From the IMG/VR virus record IMGVR_UViG_3300024520_003630, positions 1 to 29,346 of that record: 29,346 bases of DNA. One strand, written 5' to 3'. Below, one piece after another: positions 1-5,765 of the stretch. The notes below the pieces were generated by a model that was not told where the DNA came from, made no database searches, and was given only the letters and a program-made list of their open reading frames with translations. Each line of letters opens with the position of its first letter. Position 1 is the first letter of the stretch. The position numbers and the translations under genes are program-made. The DNA comes from a virus.

Positions 1-82
1 GAGACGTGACGCAGGTATGCGCGAACCCGTCCGGAAGGGTACGGAGGACGGTCAAGCAATCGCCTATGCGATACTCGTTCAC
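1..82 (-). CDS. DNA amino-methyltransferase (N4-cytosine or N6-adenine type), 5' end only
   Basis: Only the first 27 codons are in the window; the rest lies beyond the left edge. From a GTG at 82 the frame is open and reads VNEYRIGDCLTVLRTLPDGF, then AHTCVTS. The pattern GDC-x2-L-x2-LP followed by a short beta strand ending in TS is the typical N-terminus of amino-methyltransferases whose next residues are the catalytic S/D-PPY motif; that motif would come just past the edge. The GTG overlaps the stop of the upstream HTH gene (GTGA), and GGAGG sits about 10 bases upstream, so it is probably translated as the third gene of a leftward operon. The expected role is AdoMet-dependent methylation of phage DNA, for example to evade host restriction. 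Family call from a short fragment; target base and specificity cannot be read. Confidence 0.72.
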   Translation of the reverse strand, partial: MNEYRIGDCLTVLRTLPDGFAHTCVTS

Positions 83-312
83 GTCGCCACAACCTCCGAC
101 GCTCGGATGATGGCATAGGCCACCCATAGAGCGGACGGGATCCCGGTCAACCGTTCAATCGCGAGGGTATGCTCGATCGACGGGACCTTCGATCCGTCCG
201 TCCAGTTGTAGATCGTCTGTCGAGACACATCGAGCCGCCTAGCGGTCTCCGCGACGTTGCTCTCGTCGTCGATCCATCGGCGCAACCTCTCGGTCGGCAT
301 CTTGCTGGTCAT
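79..312 (-). CDS. Small Cro/XRE-like helix-turn-helix DNA-binding protein
   Basis: A 77-residue protein. Residues about 19-40 (NVAETARRLDVSRQTIYNWT) form a clear helix-turn-helix: an alanine in the first helix, the turn at LDVS and the recognition helix RQTIYNW. The following KVPSIEHTLAIERLTGIP is the standard continuation of the XRE/Cro fold. I chose the ATG at 312 because AAGGTGG lies just upstream and because its ATGA overlaps the stop of the SLT-like gene; longer upstream reading is an Arg-rich shadow frame. The protein lies between a lytic enzyme and a methyltransferase in one leftward operon, close to the inverted repeat at 873-891, which is a plausible binding site. A Cro-like repressor or controller role is inference. 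Confidence 0.85.
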   Translation of the reverse strand: MTSKMPTERLRRWIDDESNVAETARRLDVSRQTIYNWTDGSKVPSIEHTLAIERLTGIPSALWVAYAIIRASEVVAT

Positions 313-842
313 TGTTTCCACCTTCTGAGTAGCTTCAACCCCGCGGGGTGTGTCCCGTGACAACGCGGCTCGCCTTTCCGGTCCTCGCGTCGCCAGAACG
401 GCCCGCGATTGACCCGAATCCACGCAAGCCGGAAGAGGCGTCGCTTGACCTTCGGACAGTAGCGTCGAGCGCGACGCAACCCGTCGAAGAGCGCGCCTAA
501 GAAGACGTAAGCGGACGCGATCGGGTCGGTCCTGGTCGTGATGTACTCGTCCGCCCATCCCCACAACTGGAGCAACCCGACAGCCTTCGCGACGCGACGC
601 CCGCGGACGGTTCGCCAGTCTCCGAGCGCGTTCGTGTTGCCTTTCGATTCCTGACAAGCCTTCGCGACGAGCATCCCGCGATGCTCGGTGAGACCCGCGA
701 GGTCCTCGACGTGTAGGAGCTCAAGACCAAGCCACGGATCAACGCCGCATTCCGCGCCTCGCTCGACGATGCGCCGGTCCTGGTCGTGCAGGTCGGCGGG
801 AGCATAGAGGGACATCGCGACGATGACGGAGCGGGTGAACAT
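309..842 (-). CDS. SLT/lysozyme-like putative lytic transglycosylase
   Basis: A 177-residue protein from the ATG at 842. Residues 60-94 read as a lytic transglycosylase core: AKACQESKGNTNALGD has the candidate catalytic Glu (E65) followed by N-x-N-A, and AVGLLQLW (87-94) matches the G-L-x-Q element of the SLT fold. The C-terminal 50 residues are very basic and Trp-rich, which could help bind cell wall or DNA. The start is supported by AAAGG 6 bases upstream; an in-frame TTG at 878 would fall inside the inverted repeat and lacks a ribosome site. The N-terminus (SVIVAMSLYA) is weakly hydrophobic and could be a short export signal. It overlaps the HTH gene by ATGA. Its place next to regulators rather than the lysis block suggests a role in entry or a second lysin; the assignment rests on short motifs. 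Confidence 0.62.
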   Translation of the reverse strand: MFTRSVIVAMSLYAPADLHDQDRRIVERGAECGVDPWLGLELLHVEDLAGLTEHRGMLVAKACQESKGNTNALGDWRTVRGRRVAKAVGLLQLWGWADEYITTRTDPIASAYVFLGALFDGLRRARRYCPKVKRRLFRLAWIRVNRGPFWRREDRKGEPRCHGTHPAGLKLLRRWKQ

Positions 843-872
843 GACGACCTTTGTCGTCGAAGCGAGCGCGAG

Positions 873-891
873 TGTCAACCGATAGTTGACA
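873..891. promoter_or_regulatory. 19-bp operator-like inverted repeat in the divergent control region
   Basis: TGTCAAC-CGATA-GTTGACA is a perfect 7-bp inverted repeat with a 5-bp centre. Each arm ends in a consensus -35 hexamer (TTGACA), one on each strand, pointing outward to the two divergent operons. A clear -10 at 17 bp is lacking on either side (the best are TAGCGT at 909 on the plus strand and GACAAA at 855-850 on the minus strand). It is therefore best read as a dimer operator that may also contain -35 boxes. The nearest candidate regulators are the HTH protein at 79-312 and the winged-helix-like protein at 1640-1864. Confidence 0.6.
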
Positions 892-950
892 GGTCTGATA
901 ACGTCCCTTAGCGTTCGGGCTCAAGACCTCCGAGAACCGGAGAAGGGTGC

Positions 951-1643
951 ATGGATGAGCTGGCATTATTTGCAGGAGCAGGAGGAGGCTTGTTGGCTTC
1001 CCGCTTGCTTGGATGGCGCACCCGATGTGCTGTCGAGCTTGATCCCTACGCTCGACGAGTCCTCCTCGCGAGACAACGCGACGGATGCCTCGAACGCTTC
1101 CCCATATGGGATGACGTCTCGACCTTCGACGGTCGACCGTGGCGAGGGATTCTTCGCGAAGGGGTCATCAGCGGGGGATTCCCGTGTCAGGCTCATTCAA
1201 CCGCTGCGCGAGGACGGAACAACGCGCCGGACCTATGGCCGGAGATGCTCCGAGTCGTCTCCGAAGTCGAGCCTCGATTCGTCTTCGCGGAGAATGTCCA
1301 GCGAAAGCCCATCCGACGCGCAGCCGAAGACCTGCTCGCGCTCGGTTATCAGAGAGTATCAATCGCCCGTGTTGGAGCCTCCTCCGTGGGTGCGCCGCAT
1401 GACCGGCCGCGCTGGTGGCTTCTTGCCGACGCCAACCGCGAAGTCGAATGCCTTCGCTCCGTCGATGCGAAAATGGCCCGCTTACGCGACGCTTCAAAAG
1501 CACTTTGGACCGAACCAGGGCCCGAGGTTTTGGGAATGGATGATGGGTTGGCCGGTCCAGTGGTCCGACGTCGAGCCATTGGAAACGGACAGGTTCCGAT
1601 CGTGGCTGCTCTCGCATGGAACATTCTAAGGGGGACTACATGA
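951..1643 (+). CDS. C5-cytosine DNA methyltransferase (Dcm family), compact
   Basis: A 230-residue enzyme predicted to methylate cytosine C5 in DNA with AdoMet. Motifs appear in order: I FAGAGGG (7-13), the AdoMet-binding acidic motif VELDPYA (28-34), GGFPCQ with catalytic Cys79 (motif IV), FAENV with Glu114 (VI), GAPHDRPR (147-154, VIII) and AIGNGQVP (209-216, X). It is short for the family, which usually exceeds 300 residues: only about 45-50 residues separate motif VIII from X, so the target-recognition domain is minimal. ATG 951 has GAGAAGGG just upstream. It ends with an ATGA overlap onto the next gene. No restriction endonuclease is recognisable beside it, so it looks like an orphan phage methylase used for protection or regulation. 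The recognition sequence is unknown. Confidence 0.93.
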   Translation: MDELALFAGAGGGLLASRLLGWRTRCAVELDPYARRVLLARQRDGCLERFPIWDDVSTFDGRPWRGILREGVISGGFPCQAHSTAARGRNNAPDLWPEMLRVVSEVEPRFVFAENVQRKPIRRAAEDLLALGYQRVSIARVGASSVGAPHDRPRWWLLADANREVECLRSVDAKMARLRDASKALWTEPGPEVLGMDDGLAGPVVRRRAIGNGQVPIVAALAWNILRGTT

Positions 1644-1864
1644 AGACAACGCTCGACCTGATAGGCGCGACGCTCCGAGAGCGGAGGCGCGAATGGATGC
1701 CGGCTAGCGCTCTCGCGAAGCGGGTGAAGGTCTGCCACGGGACCGCCCACAAGTGCGCGAAGCGATGGGTTGAGCTTGGTCAAGCCGAGACCCGGTTCGA
1801 GGACTCGCCCAACCCGCCATGGTGCAACCGTCGCAGGGTCTACCGATGGATAGGCAAGCGATGA
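1640..1864 (+). CDS. Small winged-helix-like DNA-binding protein
   Basis: A 74-residue basic protein (MKTTLDLIGATLRERRREWM at the N-terminus). The order helix (TLRERRREW), PASALAKRVKVCHGTAHKCAKRWVELGQAE, then a basic strand RRRVYRWIGKR resembles a MarR/GntR-like winged helix: an HTH followed by a hairpin. I chose ATG 1640 rather than the in-frame ATG at 1616 because AAGGGGG sits a few bases upstream and because it gives an ATGA overlap with the methyltransferase stop. Its stop in turn overlaps the ATG of the nuclease gene. It is likely co-expressed with the methylase. The fold is inferred from pattern only, and no specific family is recognised. Confidence 0.68.
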   Translation: MKTTLDLIGATLRERRREWMPASALAKRVKVCHGTAHKCAKRWVELGQAETRFEDSPNPPWCNRRRVYRWIGKR

Positions 1865-3429
1865 AACACGTATCCGCCTCGCAGGTTAAAGCGTTCCGCC
1901 GATGCCGCTCTCGCTGGTATCACGAGAAGATCGACGGACACGTCGAACCGCCGTCCGAAGCCATGAAGCGCGGGACGCGGATCCATGCCTTGCTCGAGGC
2001 GTATCTCGTCGACGGGACCCCGCTACCCGATGACGCCGACGGACGCATCGCGCGGCCGGCTTTGACCCGGCTCCCTCCGGCCGGTTCGGTCCCGCGGGAC
2101 CAAGTCGAGAGCCGCTTCGAGACGCCTGCGGAGGTCTACGGGATCCCGTTCGTCGGGATCATTGACCTGCTCGAGCCGGACATCATCACCGATCACAAGA
2201 CGACGTCGGACTTCAAGTATACGAAGACCGAAGAAGAGCTTCGCGCCGACCCACAAGCACAAGCCTACGCCATCGCAACGCAGAAGGACGGAGACGACGT
2301 CGTCCGCTTCCGGCATCTCTATATCCGGACGTCCGGCGCGCCGCAGTCCAGGGAGACGATCGTCGACTTCAGCCGCGACGACCTCGCGCACGCCTTGACC
2401 CGGCTCCGAGCGACCGTCGCGAGCATGGTCGAGACGTCTCAGGTTGACGACGTCGCGGACGTCGGACACAACCTCGAAGCCTGCGGCGATTACGGGGGAT
2501 GTCCCCATCGCGCCCGTTGCGCCTCGCTCGGACGACACACGCTCGGAGTGATCTCTAGCCTATTCTCTAACCGAAAGGACCGACCCATGGATACGAACGA
2601 CCCTCTCGCGGCGATGCTCGCCGCTCGCAACCCGGCAGAAGCCATCAACCCGCCCGACGGGACTCCGGAGATGCAGACGCCGGAACCCGATCCGCAAGGT
2701 GAGCTTGAAGACCTCGAGCCGGAGAAGGTGACCCGCAAGCGTCGCGCGATGCGCCTTCCGGACGTCTTCGACGATGACGGACACGCGGTCCTGGTCTCGC
2801 GTGCATCTAAGCCGGAGCTCATCGTGTTCGCGACGGCTAACAAGATCCTCGTGGAGCCCCCGGAGGGACGCTCGAAGCCGGGGATCCGCGAGTACCGCGC
2901 CGCGGTCGAGGCGTTCGTCGCGTTCGTGGAGCCGGAGGACGCGCCGGAGCAGGTCGCCGAGACCTGGACGGAGCCTGCGCCGGTCATCGAGCCGACCATC
3001 GCGGGGACGGGGACGGGCTACGTCGAGACGCCCGCGCCGACCGCGGCGGATGTGATGGCGAAGCTCGAGGCGGTCGACGAGTTCACGCGCGAGGCTGCTC
3101 GGATCGTCGGCGCGACGCCGAAGCCGAAGACGAACGGCGACCTGTTGACGGTCTACCTCAACTGCTGCCCTCGCGGACCCGTCCGCTACCTCGAGGAGCT
3201 GCTCGCGCCTATCACCCGCGAGGTCGAGAAGGAGTCCGGCGCGCCTCACTACCTCGCGATCCCGTACAACAACGGACCGAAGAGGGTCGCGGGTGTCTTC
3301 GCTCACCAGATCCGGAGCGGTCTCGTCGACGTGACCGGAGCGATCGTCGCTGACCTGCGTCTCCCTGCTAGCGAAGCCGCGGTCGAGGTCCTCCTCCAGT
3401 ATGCCGACGAAGTCGTCCGTCGTTTCTAG
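1861..3429 (+). CDS. PD-(D/E)XK (RecB/Cas4-like) nuclease with long C-terminal extension
   Basis: A 522-residue product. Residues 1-225 are a RecB-family nuclease: VSASQVKAFRRCRSRWYHEK (4-23), GTRIHALLEAYL (38-49, the G-x-x-H-x-x-x-E element), FVGIIDLL with Asp102, DHKT with Asp111 and Lys113 (the D-x-K catalytic pair), and PQAQAYA (131-137, the Q-x-x-x-Y helix). Cys15 with Cys208, Cys214 and Cys220 could hold an iron-sulfur cluster, as in Cas4/AddB. Residues 243-522 are a different, acidic Pro/Glu-rich linker and an alpha/beta domain (DLLTVYLNCCPRGPVRYLEE) that I do not recognise. ATG 1861 overlaps the previous stop (ATGA). The gene opens a replication block (helicase, SSB-like, polymerase), so a role in recombination or end processing is likely. 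The join near residue 240 looks like a former gene boundary. Confidence 0.88.
   Translation: MKHVSASQVKAFRRCRSRWYHEKIDGHVEPPSEAMKRGTRIHALLEAYLVDGTPLPDDADGRIARPALTRLPPAGSVPRDQVESRFETPAEVYGIPFVGIIDLLEPDIITDHKTTSDFKYTKTEEELRADPQAQAYAIATQKDGDDVVRFRHLYIRTSGAPQSRETIVDFSRDDLAHALTRLRATVASMVETSQVDDVADVGHNLEACGDYGGCPHRARCASLGRHTLGVISSLFSNRKDRPMDTNDPLAAMLAARNPAEAINPPDGTPEMQTPEPDPQGELEDLEPEKVTRKRRAMRLPDVFDDDGHAVLVSRASKPELIVFATANKILVEPPEGRSKPGIREYRAAVEAFVAFVEPEDAPEQVAETWTEPAPVIEPTIAGTGTGYVETPAPTAADVMAKLEAVDEFTREAARIVGATPKPKTNGDLLTVYLNCCPRGPVRYLEELLAPITREVEKESGAPHYLAIPYNNGPKRVAGVFAHQIRSGLVDVTGAIVADLRLPASEAAVEVLLQYADEVVRRF
2572..2589 (+). promoter_or_regulatory. Internal ribosome binding site and start inside the nuclease ORF
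   Basis: GAAAGGA lies about 7 bases before an in-frame ATG at 2587, exactly where the nuclease domain ends and the unrelated C-terminal domain begins. Translation from here would give a separate 280-residue protein ending at 3429. The preceding 25 bases carry stop codons in both other frames (TGA at 2549, TAG and TAA further on), as expected for an old intergenic junction. Confidence 0.5.
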
Positions 3430-5234
3430 TGGATCTCGTTAAACTACTAGAACAACGAGCGGATCGCTTCCTTCCCATTGAGCGGTCCGTTCGGGTCGGT
3501 CGGCGTAGGTGCCACAATCAAACAACCTCATCGACGCCGACCGACCATCTTCTCGCATCCGCCAAGCGGAGACAGAGCGACACGGAGCGAGCCGTCGCGG
3601 TTCCCGTAGTTCAAGACGGGTACTTCGACGACGCGCTCGAGGAGATCGAGCGCTTGCATCGTCCGGGCGCGACCATGCGCCTGCGCCCCATTCAATCCCT
3701 CGCTCTCGCAGTCCTCAAGACCTGTCGAGGCTTGCTCGGTTCGATTGGCGTCGGACACGGGAAGACGCTGGTCGCCATTCTCGGAGCGAAGGTCGTCGGC
3801 GCGAAGCGTCCCGTCGTCATGGTCCCGCCATCGCTGCGCGAGACCTTCTTCGTCGAGTTCGACAAGTTCTCGACGTCGTTCGACCTCCCGCGGGTTGAGC
3901 TCCTCGCGTACTCCATGCTGTCCCGGCCGGAAGGAACCGACCTCCTTCGCCGGATGGCTCCGGACTACATCTTCGCCGACGAGGCTCACTCCCTGCGCCA
4001 TCCAGGGAGCGCTAGGACGCGACGCCTCCTCCGCTACCTCGAAGAGAACCCGTCGACGGTCTTCGCGGCTGCGTCGGGGACGCTCACGTCGAGGTCCCTG
4101 CGTGATTACGCGCACCTATCACGGCACGCGCTCGGAGAGGGTTCGCCGCTTCCCCTGCTCGAGTCGCATCTCGACTCCTGGTGTAACGCGATCGACGTTG
4201 ACGGTCGCCCCTCACCTACCGACTGGGCAACCGTCGAGCCGCTGGTCGATGCGTTCGGCGAGGGCCCTCTCGCCTTTATGACCGGAGCCGCTCGCGTCGA
4301 GGCTGTCCGCGAAGCGTTCCTCGCGAGGCTCGAGAGCGCGCCGGGTGTCGTCATTACCGAAGACGAGTCCGCTCCCTGCTCGCTTGTGATTCACACGCTC
4401 CGGACGCCTCGACCTCCCGGCGACATCATCGAGGCTATCGCGGTCGTGAGGTCCGGCGAGAGCCCGAACCGGGAGGAAGTCTACGAGGACGACGTCGCGG
4501 TCTGGCGCGCGGCGCGACAGGTCTCCGCCGGCTTCTTCTATCGGTGGGATTGGCCGGACGGGATTGTCGATGATCAATGGCTCGAAGCGCGGTCTCGCTG
4601 GTCTCGATGGGTCCGGCGTGAGCTCGAGACCGGGTCAGCGGAGGCTTATGACTCGCCCGCCCTCGTCGCGAGGCGCACCCGGGAAGAGATGGACGGGGAT
4701 CCGCGTCTCGCTCGACGCTCGTCTCGTCACGCCGCTCTATGCGAATGGGAGAGGGTATCGGGTCGGCCGGTCCCGCCGACCGTCGCGGTCTGGTTGTCGG
4801 ACTATCTCGTCGACGAGCTCGTCGCCCTGGTCGAGCGCCTTCGCGAGCCTGTCCTCGTATGGTACGAATCCAAGGCTCTCGGAGAGCGTCTCGCCGCGGT
4901 AGGCGGGTGGCGCCTATGCGGACCCGGCAACCCGCCGAAAGGCGAACCGGAGACGTGTGTCGTTAGCATCTCGGCGCACCATCACGGGTTGAACCTTCAA
5001 GGATGGCGGCTCTCGGTCGTCGTCGAGCCTCCGAGCTCCGGTCAGAAATGGGAGCAGATGATCGGGCGCACGCATAGAGCAGGACAGTTAGCCGACGAGG
5101 TCCACGTCTTTACCTTCGTCGGTCCCGAACCTTTCGCGAGCGCGTTCGCGTCCGCGAGAGAACAAGCCGCGTATCAAGCGGAGACAACCGGCGGGAGGAT
5201 GAAGTTGGTCTTCGCTCCCGTCATTCAGGATTAA
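3429..5234 (+). CDS. SF2 (SNF2/DEAH-like) DNA helicase/ATPase
   Basis: Predicted ATP-dependent helicase or translocase. From a GTG at 3429 it is 601 residues: LRPIQSLAL (85-93, Q-like element), Walker A GVGHGKT (107-113), VVMVPPSLRETF (motif Ia region), Walker B FADEAH (182-187), motif III ASGT (215-218), and C-terminal motif VI QMIGRTHRAGQ (543-553), the form typical of SNF2-like proteins. The C-terminal VVVEPPSSGQKWEQ also fits the second RecA lobe. The GTG overlaps the nuclease stop by one base but has no visible ribosome site. Residues 20-55 are encoded by a repeat-rich segment and do not look like folded protein. A TTG at 3654 with GAGGAG upstream, or ATG 3675, are alternative starts. 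It works with the adjacent SSB-like protein and polymerase. Confidence 0.9.
   Translation: MDLVKLLEQRADRFLPIERSVRVGRRRCHNQTTSSTPTDHLLASAKRRQSDTERAVAVPVVQDGYFDDALEEIERLHRPGATMRLRPIQSLALAVLKTCRGLLGSIGVGHGKTLVAILGAKVVGAKRPVVMVPPSLRETFFVEFDKFSTSFDLPRVELLAYSMLSRPEGTDLLRRMAPDYIFADEAHSLRHPGSARTRRLLRYLEENPSTVFAAASGTLTSRSLRDYAHLSRHALGEGSPLPLLESHLDSWCNAIDVDGRPSPTDWATVEPLVDAFGEGPLAFMTGAARVEAVREAFLARLESAPGVVITEDESAPCSLVIHTLRTPRPPGDIIEAIAVVRSGESPNREEVYEDDVAVWRAARQVSAGFFYRWDWPDGIVDDQWLEARSRWSRWVRRELETGSAEAYDSPALVARRTREEMDGDPRLARRSSRHAALCEWERVSGRPVPPTVAVWLSDYLVDELVALVERLREPVLVWYESKALGERLAAVGGWRLCGPGNPPKGEPETCVVSISAHHHGLNLQGWRLSVVVEPPSSGQKWEQMIGRTHRAGQLADEVHVFTFVGPEPFASAFASAREQAAYQAETTGGRMKLVFAPVIQD
3435..3546. 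repeat. Cluster of inverted and direct repeats at the helicase 5' end (possible origin or regulatory element)
   Basis: A perfect 13-bp inverted repeat GGTCGGTCGGCGT (3494-3506) / ACGCCGACCGACC (3534-3546) flanks a 27-base, A-rich loop. Just upstream are a 6-bp inverted repeat CTCGTT (3435-3440) / AACGAG (3454-3459) and two copies of a 10-mer GAGCGGWYCG at 3457-3466 and 3480-3489. A short TCCGC/GCGGA hairpin follows about 10 bases after the second arm. The segment opens the helicase reading frame, where the encoded protein looks unstructured. Confidence 0.6.
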
Positions 5235-5246
5235 GGAAGATGTATC

Positions 5247-5765
5247 ATGTCAGCATTTGCAGGTATTGAGAACGCATCCATCGCGGGCGGAAGCTCGCGG
5301 AACTTCGAGCCGGGGACCTTCCGGCTTCGTCTCGACGGCTTGAAGGTCGTCGACTCCAAGCGCAACCCGGGGACGCGATACGCGGTCGTCGAGTGCTCGG
5401 TTCTCGCTTACGAGCCGGGCGTTCGTCCCCATCTCGACGAGACCCTCCCGCCGACGCCGATGGCGGCGGAGACCTTCAAGTCCGGAGACATCGTCGCCTG
5501 GAAGGTGAACATGGGTCTCGCGAGCGCGCTCGACAACCTCAAGGGGTTTGGGCTCGCGGTCATGCAGTCCGTCGCCATCGAGAACGGGACGGACCCGACC
5601 GGGATCGTCGAGGCGCAGATCACGCCGCCCGTGATGGACACGCTCTTCGCCCCGAACGGGTCGCCTGCTATCGGGCTGACCATCGACGCGACGGCGTTTG
5701 TCATCTTCACCCGGGCGAACAACCCCTTCACGAAGGTGACTTGGTCGCCTGTCGCGGCTAGCTAA
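5247..5765 (+). CDS. Possible single-stranded DNA-binding protein (DUF669/SSB-like)
   Basis: A 172-residue protein with no clear catalytic motif. Residues 20-55 (FEPGTFRLRLDGLKVVDSKR, then NPGTRYAVVECSVL) follow the pattern of phage OB-fold proteins, where an xxGxYxxxVxxxKxxxSRxGNxxxxVEFxVL run forms the first strands. The middle has KSGDIVAWKVNM, another strand-rich stretch. ATG 5247 is preceded by AAGGAAG at about 8 bases. It lies 12 bases after the helicase and its stop shares a base with the polymerase start (TAATG). In many siphophages a small SSB-like or DUF669 protein sits at exactly this place between helicase and polymerase. The role is inferred from position and a loose pattern. Confidence 0.6.
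   Translation: MSAFAGIENASIAGGSSRNFEPGTFRLRLDGLKVVDSKRNPGTRYAVVECSVLAYEPGVRPHLDETLPPTPMAAETFKSGDIVAWKVNMGLASALDNLKGFGLAVMQSVAIENGTDPTGIVEAQITPPVMDTLFAPNGSPAIGLTIDATAFVIFTRANNPFTKVTWSPVAAS

Noticed and set aside
886-1629. Plus-strand 247-codon ORF overlapping the C5-methyltransferase
   Set aside because: The other frame has all methyltransferase motifs and a proper ribosome site; this one is Ser/Arg-rich shadow.
2560-3306. Minus-strand 248-codon ORF across the nuclease C-terminal region
   Set aside because: Almost entirely Arg/Leu/Asp repeats, antisense to a gene with real domain structure.
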